Positions 43,501-57,935 of a stretch of 64,000 nt of DNA are shown here, one piece after another. Source of the stretch: Argyresthia goedartella (Eukaryota; Arthropoda; Insecta; Lepidoptera; Argyresthiidae); the NCBI GenBank assembly GCA_949825045.1, contig OX463806.1:39580208-39644207 (forward strand), written 5' to 3'. The position numbers and the translations under genes are program-made. The notes beneath the pieces were generated by a model. The model was not told where the DNA came from, ran no database searches, and saw only the letters and a list, made by a program, of their open reading frames with translations. Positions within the stretch are counted from its first letter, which is position 1. The number at the start of each line of letters is the position of its first letter.

Positions 43501-46500
43501 AAACACTTAGGGGTATTTTCGACCACCCTGAAACTATGTTGTACATAAAACTAGACATCCACACAATTTAAATGGGCAAATTCCCAAAATTCAGCCATTT
43601 TGAACCGATAGATTGGAAACGACAGCCGTTAAAGGTTCCGTCATTTTGTCACTGACTGCCTCATCATCGATCATCAAAATTCTAATGTACTTCTAGCAGA
43701 CCTACAAGCTTGAAATGTTAAACAAGCGAGGTCGACTGTTCTCACAGAACCACTATTGAATATAGGATAATTTTATTATCCCATTGGTACATGTCAGCAC
43801 CGGATTCGAACCCGCATCTCCAGCGTGAGAAGCAAGCCTGAAACTAGCGAGAGTCTAGTCTAGCAAGACCATGGAGCTCTAAGATAATAAAACATTCAAA
43901 ATAATGAACTTTGCCCATTTTAGTTAGAAACATATATTTTTTGTCTTTAGAAAGCTAATGAGATGAAGAATAATATTAAAAACAAAAACAATTATTTTTG
44001 GGGATCAAATTTTGTGGAAACTGCTATTACTAAAAGAATACTCCAAAAACTCAATAGTATTTTTGAACAAAGTGTAATTTAAGTTTACATTTAACACTTT
44101 TTCAGCGACTTTTTGTTAGGGCATTACCGACTGTCCTTCATGATTGGGTAAATCATCACGATCACTATCCAGTAAATTTGATTACAACAAACCCTTCCAT
44201 CCCGAAATCATATATTTTTTTGCAGTTGAAACATAGGACACGAAAATATTTTTTTTTCGATAAAATGTGGTCTTCAAGCCTGTTCGATATGTCCAAGACT
44301 CACACTGTATATCTAAATAGAAATGCACTATGTGTTATTCGATTTCAATCAGTTGGTTCATCCCAACCTAGCGTAACATAATTTTAATTCAACGCGGACT
44401 TAATAATGGCTAATATCTGAATGTGGAAGGAACCCAATGTATGTCTATAGTAAACCCATATATTATAATGTATCGACATTCGCATACCATCGTGTGAACT
44501 ACAAGACCAAACTCAAACCATGTTTCAATATGCATTTAATGGGTACGTAAGAGATGTTTCCAGTAAACAACCAATGCTTGCTGTTGTAGTAAGTAGATTG
44601 TTTAGCGGGGGAACACCTGAATAAATTGTATATTGGTGTATCTGGGAGCACGGCATTGCCCCCGCCAGTCCTTCCTATTCTCGAAGTCATTGAGGGCATT
44701 ATAAATAGTGTTCATGGTGTGGTTAACATGAGGCCGGGGTGGTCACCAGGTCGTCCGGCGACACCGACGCGGCGAGTACGGCGGCGGTGGAGACGACCCT
44801 GGAGCGGCTGCGCGGCACGCGAGGCGCCCTCGAGGAACTCTGGTCCGATCGTGAGAGGAGGCTGGAGTTGACACTGCAGTTGAGGCACTTCGAACGAGAC
44901 GCGCTTGAGGTTCGACACTTACCTTATCTATCTACGTTTATTGATGTGCATGTGTAATTCTGATTCTTCTAGATACACCATCGATTCCGATTTTAAAATT
45001 GACGCACCAACTTCAGAGCACAATTATTTGAAACGGTTCCATTACAAAATTACAATCAGTCGCAATATTTTTTACAGGGGCCCAATTCCGGTACACCATT
45101 ACAGCTCCAAGACAATTACATTACGATTACGGTCAACTTTAGATATCCAATATATGACGATTTTGTAATCCCATTCGCTCTGTTGATTAACTAAATTATT
45201 GTGCTTACCAATTAACTTAATATAATTGCCTAAAAAACTTTTCTCCGAACGCCAAATATTGGATATCTAAAGTTGACCGTAATCGTAATGTAATTGTCAT
45301 GGAGCCGTCATTGTGTACCGGAATTGGGCCCCTGGTATCGGGATCGATGTTGGAGGTAAATCTATATATTTGCTACTTGTCATAAATCTCTCGTTTTATC
45401 AACGTGTTAAGAAATTGAGTGTAATCAAATGTTTGCCGTATTCGACTTCCAAAAAAGCTACATAGGTCGCTTCACGAATTAAGAGCGCTGGTCGACACTT
45501 GCGGGAATTACTGCGCATACATAATCTGGCCATAAATGCTGTCCCAAAATTTTGAATAAAAACATTTAGCAAACCGAATGTCATTTGACATGTTTTTGTG
45601 ACCCCATTTTGCCTTCACTTTGAGTAGATTGCCTATTTATTTAATTAATTAGGAAATACAGAATAAACTAGACTGTATTTTATTACTACTTCTTTGTTTT
45701 ACTTTGAGATAGGCATATTTTAGGTAGGGACAGAATTTATGGCCATTCTATGTACAGATATTAAAAAGTGACAACTGCGCATTCAAGGACTCCGCTCATA
45801 ATTCTTGAAGCGACGTGTACCAGATAATAATGAATAAGGCAAAGATGTGCTTAAACGAAAGTTCTCGAAAAAACCGTAAAGAGTGTGTGACACCATTTGT
45901 CTATCAAATCACTTAACATTTTCTTAACTAATCTCTATGCAGATTTCTCACTGCCGAACTTGATACATTTACATTTATTTCTCGCTGAACTTGACCCATT
46001 CACAATATTAATCCTCAACATTCTACTTTCTCAAAGTTTTGTGGGACGTAAAATATAAATGCATCATTATGTGATTACCTACTGGTTTTGGACTGTATTA
46101 AAGCAGTGACCAACTTATATTCGATAACATGCATTCAACTCTTATTTTCACTCAATATTTTCTCACGCAAAAACAACATCAATCACTCATCCCAATACCC
46201 ATGTTTCCAACAATGGTAAGAAAATACCAATTGTTCTGTGGAATCTCACATTAATCAATAATATCTGCATATTTCTATCAATCAATAAATAAACGTCATC
46301 GTGAGATTCGTCTCTTGAAGTATGAGTGCCTAGATACCAGAGTGTCTGAGAGGAGACATGTTGTATATTGTTGGTTTATTTTTAATGATATGGCAGGAGA
46401 ATAAACTTTTACAATACTAATATTTTCATTGTGATTTACATCATGTTTTTCAACCTATCAATCGGTGGGCGAAAGAACCTTTGAATAAAACCGGTTTTTA

Positions 46501-49500
46501 TCTCATCATTCCTAGATCATATTAACTCGAAGATAGTGGCTAGAAACTGGTAATGAAGATGAATAATACTGCGATAGCTGACCGAGCGAGCGCGAACCGT
46601 CTCAGTTTGGACAAATTGCTTTCGTATGTCTGTCTGTCCGGATGTTCTCCTCTACAGGTAGAATTTCGCAATCGCTTGTCGTGAATTTTTGTGCGCAGGT
46701 TAAATAATTACATGTTTTTTTTGTTGATTACATTTTTGACTTGATTGATTGAAAATAATAAAAAACAAAACGGTACAACCCAAACGGCTTGCCAGATTTT
46801 AACAAATAAGGTGTCGTGGGATTCGTGTAAACCGTGAGAAGGCGATATAATTTTAGTGGCAAGGGAAAAAATTGTACATTATATAACAAAATGTAGATTA
46901 CAGTACATTAAGTTATTCCTCGGGTACTTTCATACTCTTCTACGCAGCCAGGTCCATTCATAAGTTTGAATGTGGTAGTGAAAGAAAATGCAGTCGGGTG
47001 TCTGCATTTTCTCTGCATATTTTTATAATAATTCCACTTGTTCATCCGATAAAATTAAAGGTCGGGGGTGTGAGGGGGTGGAAAATAAATATAAAATAAA
47101 CCCGAATTGCCTGTGTCTACAACTCACATACACACTAGTTTGTGACCTTATTCGGCTCTGGTATCAAACATTTGTCATAGTGCTTCATGGGACAATTTAA
47201 TAACTATCAGCTCGGATTCCAGGTGTCGAAAGTAATTTGGTGCTTTGAAAACACCTTTAAGAGTCCCACTCTGACATTAGGCTTCTTTATGGTTTCCAGG
47301 TGTCGTCCCGACTGGAGTTGTGGGGCGACGAACTGCAGCGCACGGAGCCGCCACGCGACCCTCAGCAGGCGGAGCAGGCCCTTGCAGCTCACAACGAGAG
47401 CGTCGCCAGAATGCAGCACGCCACCTTCCAGGTCAGTTCTGGATGTTTCCAGGTGTCATCATGGTTTCGTGTGTGGAGCCATGAGCTGCAGCGCAACTGA
47501 GGCGCTGCGCGCTCTTGAGCCGGTTAAACACGCATGGTAGTCGCACACGACTTTACATTACAATGAACGCTAGGAAAAGATATATTTGAAATTGCCGTGC
47601 AATTTTACGATCTGGCTGGGATGCCATGCGAAAATCCTCAAATGCGAGGTTATTTAAATATTTTGACATTATGCTCACTGAATGTTGATAAGATTGTAAT
47701 GTTTACATTCCCATACAGTAAAAGCTTGCCATAAGCTGAAAATTATCTTAGATATAAGCTAAACATGACATTACATGCAATGTCATGTTTAGCTAAAAGG
47801 TGAAACAACGGAAAGATATTCTTGCACTTACTGTAGAAAGACAAATAGAGGTATCCTGTGTGTTTAGTTTGATAGCCATATTATTGTTTTTGCCTACAGA
47901 CTTCCGAAGGATGAAAAAGGCCATGGCAATTTTGAAATATTAAAAAAATAATATGGAGGCAGCCCTCTAAACTATGTAATAACAGAAAAAAGTTTATTAT
48001 TTGTGACGCTCTTAATGTATATTTGCTTGTTGATACAACAGTGAAACAACGGTTAGTAATTTTATTCAAATCATTTAATTTATGTCATTAATTTCTAAAG
48101 CTGACTACAATTACACTTACCAGCCAAACTTGCTTAGAGTTTTTGTGACTGTGCTTTCACAAGTAAAAATGTAATTAACTGCTTACCGTCCGATCACAGC
48201 GGTCAAACAGTTTCATTCCCAATTGGTAAAGATAAGACTTATCAATACTTTTATAGGCCTATTACATCCCATAGACAAGAGACCTATATAAAAAACATAG
48301 ATATAAATTTGCCAGTACCGGATTTTAACGAACAGAACCCGAACAATCATTCAGACTTCACAACAAATCTATTCAGACTTCTTCAAAATTATTCAAACAG
48401 TAATAAAGTTTTTAAGTTAAAGAAAGTAAGTGACAAGAACGGTAAATCAAAATTTAATGACTAGGCAACGTTTGGAATTCGTAAAAGTAGAGCTATATTG
48501 TATGGCCTTTATGAACAAAAAACCTATAAATTTGATGAAAAATTTCATGACTATGTTAAAAAATATTTCATAACTTTCAAGTTGGTTTGTAGAACTGCAA
48601 ACACTTTACAAATTAATAGAAAAATGCAAAATGCAAATAATAAAATGAAAACAGTTTGGCAAATAATAAACCGTGAAACTGGCCAAGTTATACCAATGAT
48701 TTCTGCTTAAAGATAGGTGATGATGTTGTTCAATCCAACGCTGAGGTAGCTCAAGCTTTCGAAACATTCTTCACCAATGTCCCCTTACTTAAAGCAGAGC
48801 GTCTAAAGTCATCTCCATATGAAGCAGAGACTTTGTTAAAAAAACAGCACTAGCATCAGTAATGTAGATTTAAAATTTCATCAAGTATATCCCCAGGATA
48901 TTGTCAAAACGTATAGATTCCTTAACTTGATGACCTGTGGGTTATATCAGTCAAAGTCATTGATTCAATAATACTAGCTGTTGCCCCACACCTAGCTTAT
49001 ATATTTAATAAATGTGTTGACGATGGAGCTTTCCCAGACCTCATTAAACACAGTAAACTGATTCCTCTGTTCAAGTCGGGAGACAAGGGTGATCCTTCAA
49101 ATTTCATACTAATATGTGTTCTTCCATCACTAAGTAAAATATTTGAAAAGAATATACTCAATCAAATGCTCTCACAATTCAACCGTACAAAACAACTCTA
49201 CGCCAAACAATACGGATGCAGGATAATATTTATTCTGCATGGGAGGCCGTACAGGATGCTATCGGTGTTTTTTGCGATCTGTCAAAGGAATTGATTGTGT
49301 TGATCATGATACGCCACTAATGAAATTAAATCATTACGGAGTTAGAAATAAAGCTTTGGATCTACTAAGATCATACCTATGCAAAAGAATTCAAAAGACA
49401 GAAGTCAACGTCGTTAAATCTGATGGATCGGGGGTAAAAATTGGCGTTCCACAAGTTTCCATATTAGGCCCTGCCTACAATCTGCCTTTCGTGGTGGAGA

Positions 49501-52500
49501 AATTGACTGAATTAGTGTTGTTTGCTGATGATACTTCACTGGTCTTCAACATTGAAAGACAAAAAGAAGATTTTGATGATGTTAATGGATTATTTTCTTT
49601 AACCTTGAATTGGTTCACAGTTAATAATTTATGTTAAACGCTGGTAAAACCAAGTGTATCAAATTCTCACTTCCAAATGTCAGGCAAGTTGATACCAGTT
49701 TAGTGTTAGACAGCAGCACGTTATAATTAGAAAATGACACAAAGTTTCTTGGAATAAATAACCATTGCCAGCAAATTGCAGTGGGGACCCCAAATATATA
49801 AACTAGTTGGTAAATTAAGTTCTGCGGCTTAAGCTGTTAGGGACATCAGACAAAACACGGATGTGGCTACATCTAGGCTAGTATATTTTGGTTACTTTCA
49901 TAGTGTCTTGTCCTATGGTATCTTGTTGTGGGGGAAAGCAGCGGATATTCAAACTATTTTTATCTTACAGAAAAGAGCTTTTCGGAGCAATTTATAATTT
50001 AAAACGCAAAGACTCCTTAAGAGAGTTTTTTTTAAAGAAAATGACATACTAACTGTAGCTAGTCAATTTATTTTCGAAAATATAATGTATGTACGCAAGA
50101 ACCTTACAACATTTTCCAAACTTAGCGATAGCTGTAATTTTAACCTAAGAAATAATCACAGACTACCTGCTCCCCGGTTTAGTCTCGCGAAGATTAGCAA
50201 TTCTTTCAACGGTCAGTGCTTTGTCTACTACAATAAGATACCTCTGGAGATTTTGAAATTGCCTTTTGAGCAATTTAAAAAACATGTTTAAGAAGATTTG
50301 ATTTGATTTGATTTGTCTTTCATACAAATAATTTTATAAAGGTATAGAGGTAAATACAAAAATTCTTTTGCCACAACCAAAATCTATTAAATATTGATAT
50401 AAGGGTAAAACGACTTCTGAACGTAATACGAGTGATGAATGTTTCGCAGGTCGTGCAGCAGGGTCAGGAGCTGGCCGCGAACATCGCCGCGTCGTCCGAC
50501 GTGTCGGCCATGGCGGGTGGCGAGGGCTCAGAGGCGGCGCCGCTGGACGCGCAGGCGCGGGTGCAGCTCCTTCTGGAGTTCCTGCACGACCGCCAGTTAG
50601 ACCTGGAGGAGCTGGCCGAGGAGAGACGCGCGCGGTTCGAGCAGTGCGTGCAGCTAGGTAGGTCGCGCAAGGGGGTAATGCTATGTGTCTCGGGTGACGT
50701 TGATAGCTTCTGGGATGATAGACTTATTTGGATAGACCGCTCGTTGGACATCGAGCTTTAGCTTCAGCTGGGTCCTGGCAAAGGGGTATAAAGCAATCAG
50801 GCGCTTGCTGTTTTGAAAATTGATTGAAACATTGAGAATATCTAGTAGGGATTTATCATCAGCAGTCGCATACAATTTCTGAACCACACAACAAAAAAAT
50901 CAGACCTGTGTGCGGTTCGAGGCTCTGTCTCCCGAGCGCGAGGTCCCGGGTTCAAATTCCGGCTGGGGAGAAAGAGAAAAACCCCCAGGTCTTGGATGTT
51001 CTTATCAGTGTGACGTCGCTGTTTCTGTTTCCCACGACCCAGGATATCCACACTAGGATAGTGTGGGGCCAGAAGCAATGTATGTGCCTGTATACAAATG
51101 TTTATTATATTAAGATATGATGTTTTCTTGCAGGGCAGTTCCAGAAGGATGCCGCTCAAGTGGTCTCCTGGATCCGCAACGGCGAGTCGATGCTGAACGC
51201 GTCGTTCTCGGTGCCGGGCACGCTGGCCGAGGCGGAGCAGCTGAAGCGCGAACACGACCAGTTCCAGGTGGCGGTGGAGAAGACGCACGCCAGCGCCGTG
51301 CAGGTCAAGTACCGGGCGGACGCGCTGCGGGCGGCCAACCACTACGACCCGCATACGATAAGGTAACACGACCTCTGTGCCGTTACGGCCGAGGCTGTGC
51401 TTCCAAAGCGAGAGGGCGCGGGCCCGAATCCCGGCCGGGAGGGTAGAAAATAAGACGCCCACGTCTTGATTGTTTACTTGTTTCTGATGTCGCTGTTTCT
51501 GGTTGTCGCGACACAGGGTATCCTAGTGTGGGGCCAGAAGCAATGTATGTGACTGTCAGTTGATGTTATTTGTGTTGCAATAAATATATCTCACTAACGT
51601 ACCGAGTGGCACACGGGATACGAATAAGATGTATCCATATTCCACCTCGCTGGCTCAGTGCGGTTTAGTGGAGCGGTGTCGGGCTAGTGACCAACCCGTT
51701 GAGGTACGATAAGGTGTAAACTTCTTGCTTCTGGCCTCACCTAGTGAGAACCATCGTATCGGGCAGTGTTAGCAGCAAACCAGTAAGCCGTATCTATTTC
51801 CGTCGCAGTTCTCCACCTCTTCTGTGTCTCCATGACTTTATTAAGCCAGCTCGAGATTTCTCCACACATTGGGCCAGGCCCTGCAGTCTCGACAAAGATA
51901 GCGAGCGTGTACGACCGATGTCGGTAGTAAAGTGACCACTTTGCAAAATAAAAGTGTGAGATACTATTTGTAGAATACTACACTATTCAACTATTTAATG
52001 TTGCACAGTTCTCACTTTCCACCGGCATCCGTAGTACAGAGCTCGTTATCTTTGTCGAGACTGCAGGGCCTGGTCGCTTATATTACGTCCGTTTATCCCA
52101 GGCTCTGCTCAATTGTTGATTCTCCGCTATTTGTCACACGACAAACCTCTTGAAGGTTGGCATTCTGAATTCGGTCTAGATCTTTTGGACTCTTCTCAGC
52201 CTTATCGCGGAATTTGGCTTTTCCCCCCATTAAGGCAGCATTAAAATAACATAACATAACATTTACATACAGCAAGATACATTACTTCTGGCCCCAACGA
52301 TACCCTGAGTCGTGGCAACCAGAAGCAGCGAAGTCACAAACGTGTAAACATCAATGGCCTGGGGTTTTTCAGACCTCGGTACCACAGATAATATCGGGCA
52401 TCTTTCGATGATAGATGTGAGCCTCCCACCCAAAATAGTCTGATAGTTTTTGACCACATCCCCTTGATTCGGCAGGGAGATCTCCGAAGAGGTGACGGAG

Positions 52501-52944
52501 CGCTGGCAGCGGCTGGTCACGTGCGCTGAAGAGCGGCATAAGCTCGTCACCGCGTCACTCAACTTCTACAAGACCGCCGAGCAGGTGTGCTCGGTGCTGG
52601 ACTCCTTAGAGCGCGAGTACCGGCGCGACGAGGACTGGTGCGGCTCGGCCGGCGGTACCGGCGCGCCGCCAGCGGCTGACGAGGCCGGGGCGGCGGGGGC
52701 GGCGCACGCGCACGATAAGGCTAATCAAGTGAGCGGTGTTTATGTAGTTTTTTTTTGTCTTGTTGACAGATGATATTTTAGGATTAGGCGGCCAGATAAA
52801 ATACCATTTATAAACGTAACCTAACAATGCGATATGTTATCTTACTTAAAAGTTACTGGCGGACTTACGGTACGTACTTTCAGGCGACAAGGCAAAATAA
52901 GAACCATTTTAGCTCTTAAAAGATGGATGTTTCAAATGTGTTTT

Positions 52945-52995
<51 letters not shown>

Positions 52996-54372
52996 TTTTG
53001 TCTTCCTATATGGGATGCGCTGCGAACAAAGAAGTAAAAACATTATGATTTAATTTTGATTTTACTTATAAATCACATTTGGTCGTGAAACATTCTAAAA
53101 TTGTGTCGCATTAAAAAGGCAACGCAAACTAAAACACTTCAATGCAAAGTTCCCACGTTAGGTTTTTCCGTTTCCCCATACCCTGCAAAGATTCAATAGT
53201 CAATGGAAAAAATATCAATTAATACATAATCTTTACCGATACCAAGGTTTAGGATGGTATCTTTGAGGGTTCCCGACGCGAACGGTGCCAAACGGGACCC
53301 TACTACTAAGCCTTCGCTGTCCGTGTCTGTCCGTCTGTCTATCTGTCCGCCCGTCCGTCAACGAGTTGTATCTCATGAACCGCAATAGGTAGAGAGTTGA
53401 AATTTTCACAAAAAAGGTGTATGGCTGCTACAGCAACGAGTAATTCACTAAACGAGATTTTATTAAATTAAAGTGGGCCCCCATAAAAGAGACGCGTTCC
53501 TCCCCCAACGTACCAAATCATCATTATTCAAATATCATCGCAAATTCGCGGCACTCATTCATCATCGCCGTCGGTGGCACAAATCTTTGACCTCCGATCC
53601 GCAATCTGAAGGGACTGGTATCGAAACCAAGTTCGTGCATATATATATTTTTTTGATTCTATTATTTTTTTGTCCTTAATTTTCCTTGTACGATGGTACG
53701 GAATACTTCGTTTGCGTGATCGACCCGCACTTGATCGATTTTGTTAAACTTGGAATAGGCGTTGCGGTCTTTTAAAACTAAAGTAATGACAGGACGGATT
53801 TGTTTTCGCAGGTGGCAGCCCTGATCGTGAAGCACGGCGAGCAGAAGGAGGCGTTTCTCAAGGCGTGCACGCTGGCGCGGCGCACCGCGGAGACGTTCCT
53901 CAAGTACGCGGCGCGCTCGGCGCAGGTGCACGGCCAGACGCCGGCAGCCAGCAAGCACCATCACGAGCAGACGCGGCACATACTCGACACACTGCTCGCG
54001 CAGGAGAACAAGGTATGCACAGCGATGTGCACACTAGTAGTATTCTACATTAGTGAGGCACGGTGATTTAGTATCTTACACTAGGAGGTATGGTGAGCAA
54101 GCAGGTTACACTTTTGAGGTATAGTGAGCTAGTATGTTACAATAGTGAGGCACAGTGAGCTAGCAGGTTACACTCGTGAGGTACAGTGAGCTAGTATGTT
54201 ATAGATCACAAAGACTGCTTTGCAGACAATTAGTTATGAGATGATTGATTAAATAATAAAGGATAATGCTTAGTTGTACAGTTGGTAAATATTTTTAGGT
54301 TAATTGAATAATCATTTGAATAAGCTGCACTATGTATTAGGTCTAACCTGTAATGTAGATGTAAGTTTTAGA

Positions 54373-54403
<31 letters not shown>

Positions 54404-57400
54404 ATAGATACTTCAACTCAGTTGTGCGCGCGGAGCTATGTGTGGGTAAACCTTGTACATATACAGTGACTTTGTGTGCGTGACAAGAGGTAAAGTCGGG
54501 TACAAATACAAATACAGTTATCGTGTGCAGGAGCGCTAACTTGTTGTGTATGATAATATACGGGTTCTTAAAAAAACAATAATTTGGTATTGGCACACTG
54601 TAATTTAATGTTTATGTATTGAACATATTACTTATTCTGAATCGCTACTTGAAAAATCAAATGATGAATTGTCGGATTCGCTGCTCTCACCAAGGTTGAT
54701 TACGATTTCTGACTCCATGTCAAAATGTCGATAGTATTCTTCTTTCTTTCTTTTGTACATTTCGACAAGTATTACCCCACATCTCTCCATCAATTTGACT
54801 TAAACGTTCATTTATTAGTTCCATTATTCCCGTCACATTTTGGTCGACGTTATGCGAAGCAATATATATTTTTTTAATTCCCCACACTTTTTCTATGGGG
54901 TTTAGATCAGGATGATATGGTGGCAGTCGAAGAACTTTTATGCCATATGGCTGAACTATGGTCATCAATCTTATAACAAATATGGTTTTCTTTGTTTTTT
55001 TTTATCAAATCATACAGTTAAATTTTTTTCGTAACTAGATTAAAAGCTATTTGTTTTTCTGTCAGCCATCTCTGCATTTCTGTTTTTTTGGAATTAGAAT
55101 TTGGAGCTCTGTCATTTTGAACATTATGGTATGAGGCATTATCAAGCACAATTACAGAGTTAGGTGGCAGATTCGGTACAAGACGTTCTTTTAGCCACTT
55201 TTCATAGTTTTCTGCGTTCATGTTAAAGTGATAATCACCGGAAACACTATTTGCTTTGAATGTCAGTAGTGCGTTAGGAACGAAACCTTGTTCTGAACCA
55301 GCATGCACAATGATAATTCTTTGTCCTTTAGACATGTTTCTCTTTAAAGATGGTCCATCTTTATTACCCCATCCTTTGTTTTGCACATGACTAGTTAAGA
55401 TATAGCTCTCATCTGTATATACGAAACACAGATTTTCTTGACGGTATCTGAGTAAGTTTTTCAGGTAAGAAAACCGTAGTTTTTGGATGTCATGCCGCTC
55501 TATAATAACACGTCTGTTATCCAGTTTTTCGCCATTTGTATCCCAACATTAACAAAGCTGTGCGCAGAGTCGAAATACTTCCATCATTATTAAGTTTCTC
55601 TTGAAATATTCTTTTCAACTTTAGCAAGGTAGGTAACTCGTGATGTTCTAAATGGTAATTTTGAATAGTTGAACGTATAACATCAACGTTAAAGTTGTCT
55701 AATTCTAACTTCTTTGAACGTTTTTTGCGGTCTTTATGCGGAGATTTAAATTTAGAGTCAGATTCTTTTCCTTCAGCCAATATATTAGTTATTGTTCTCT
55801 CTGATACCCCCACTGCCATTGCTGTTCTTTTCCGTACGCTGTTTAAATGTTCACTTAATTTAGATATTAAAATTGGACTTGCACTGCAAACTGGATCACT
55901 TACTAGTTGCAATATATCTCTCGCATCTTTTTTCAGAAATTTGTATACCTTAGCAATGGTTTCTCGAGTCTAAAACAATAATACATAAACGTCAACAAGG
56001 ATATAATATTTCATTTCATTTTAATATTATTTAATTTTTATAGGAAATAGAATCATAATAAAAATTAAATATATCTAAATTTAAAATTAACAAATATTTA
56101 CCTGACTCCTTAACCATTTTCTCCGCGAAGAACTAGACATTTTTTTTAACGACTGTACCCGTAAGAAAAAGCGATAAGAACACGTCTTGCTCGGACGACG
56201 ACTTCCGCGTCACTGCCACACAACAAACCAACCATTTACACAAACCTGTATATTTACAAGCGCACGCACACATAGCGCCGCGCGCACAACTGAGTTGAAG
56301 TATCTATACACTAGTGAGCCACCGTGAGCTAGCAGGTTACACTAGTGAGGCACAGTGTGCTAGCAGGGTACATTAGTGAGGCAGAGTGAGCTAGCAGGTT
56401 ACACTAGTGAGCTGCTGTGAGATAGTATGATACATTAGTGAGGTACAGTGAGCTAGCAGGTTACATTAGTGAAGCACAATGAGCTATTGTGTTCCATTAG
56501 TGAGGCATAATGAGCTAGCAGGTTACAATAGTAAGGCACAATGAGCTAGTATGTTAAACTAGTGAGGAACAACGAGCTAGCAGGTTACACTAGTGAGGCA
56601 CAATGACCTAGTATGTTGCACTCGTTAGGTACAATGAGCTAGCAGGTTACATTAGTGAGGCACAATGAGCTATTATGTTAAACTAGTGAGGTACAGTGAG
56701 CTAGCAGGTTATACTAGTGAGGCACAGTGAGCTAGTATGTTACATTAGTGAGGTACAGTGAGCTAGCAGGTTATACTAGTGAGGCACAGTGAGCTAGCAG
56801 GGTAAATTAGTGAGGCACAGTGAGCTAGCAGGCTGTACTAGTTAGGCACAGTGAGCTAGCAGGATACACTAGTTAGGCACAGTGAGCTAGCAGGTTACAC
56901 TGGTGAGGCACGGTGAGCTAGCAGGATACACTAGTGAAGTACGGCGATGAAGGTTGTAGATAGGCGAGCACGCTCGCGGGGCGAGACACTGGGGAACAAG
57001 ACTGATGAGGATGAATGATAATGTCGATGTCTTCAAAGCTGTATTCGGTCAACGCGACTTTTTATGGGGCCTTGGTTTGTGAGGAGTCGGTAGTGTGCCC
57101 CATTAGATACACAGCGAGCTTTAGTCACATTTAACCCTTAATTAAAATTCAACAAATTATCTTACTAACGTAGGTATATATTTTTTTCAAGTTGAAATCT
57201 GCAAATTTAGCCATGTTTCTTTAAATGGGTTCAAGGGCACCAAACTGAGAAAATCATTTCGAGATGAATGTGTTCTTGTCCAAACTTCGATATTCCCAAC
57301 TAAAAATATAAAACGATTACTGGAATCTCCGTTAAAACAGCATGTCCTTCATTGGTCCTCTACAGGGTAATTTGTTTAATTTTTGTAGAATTCCTCAGAT

Positions 57401-57888
57401 GAGCGAAACTCTTTGTGTAGAATTTCCATCGCCGTTAAGTTGGCTCACCTGTACAACGTAGTAGCAATGGAGAGTATACCGTATAGCTTGTCGCTTCCTA
57501 GGTTATCTTTTGCTTGGTACTTTGCATCTGCTGTACGCACACAGTAAACACAAATCGAATGTTTGTTTGTTTTCGCCGGTACTTACCGACGTTGTACAGA
57601 CATACACAACACAATATTATTATTATTTTTCAAAAGGCACATCCTCTGCTATTATTAGCTCGGTATTGTCACTGCCAGTGCCATCACGTGTAAATCAGTA
57701 GGTAGTGCAGCAATACAATAGACATGTAGTTGGTCGCGATGGTATCGGCCGTGTGGTGATCGTCGGTGCATGATGGTCGCTTCCACTGGCGCGCCGACCG
57801 CGGCCTGCGTCGGTGCTGTTGCAGACGATGAAGACGCTGATCGTTTGGATACTGCAACCGGTAATACGTTGCTTTCGAACTTGCTTGT

Positions 57889-57935
<47 letters not shown>

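Larger units (their letters stand above)
14926..44749 (+). other. intron 12, about 29.8 kb
   Basis: Phase 2 intron between exons 12 and 13. The junction restores the conserved QELR to SSGD transition, so no conserved exon seems missing. It holds most of the window's mobile elements, a 25-bp minisatellite and GC-rich islands, listed separately. Confidence 0.85.

Noticed and set aside
33640..56945. CRISPR-like arrays (25-bp, 31-bp, 124-bp periodic repeats)
   Set aside because: Repeats are directly adjacent without unique spacers, and the genome is eukaryotic.
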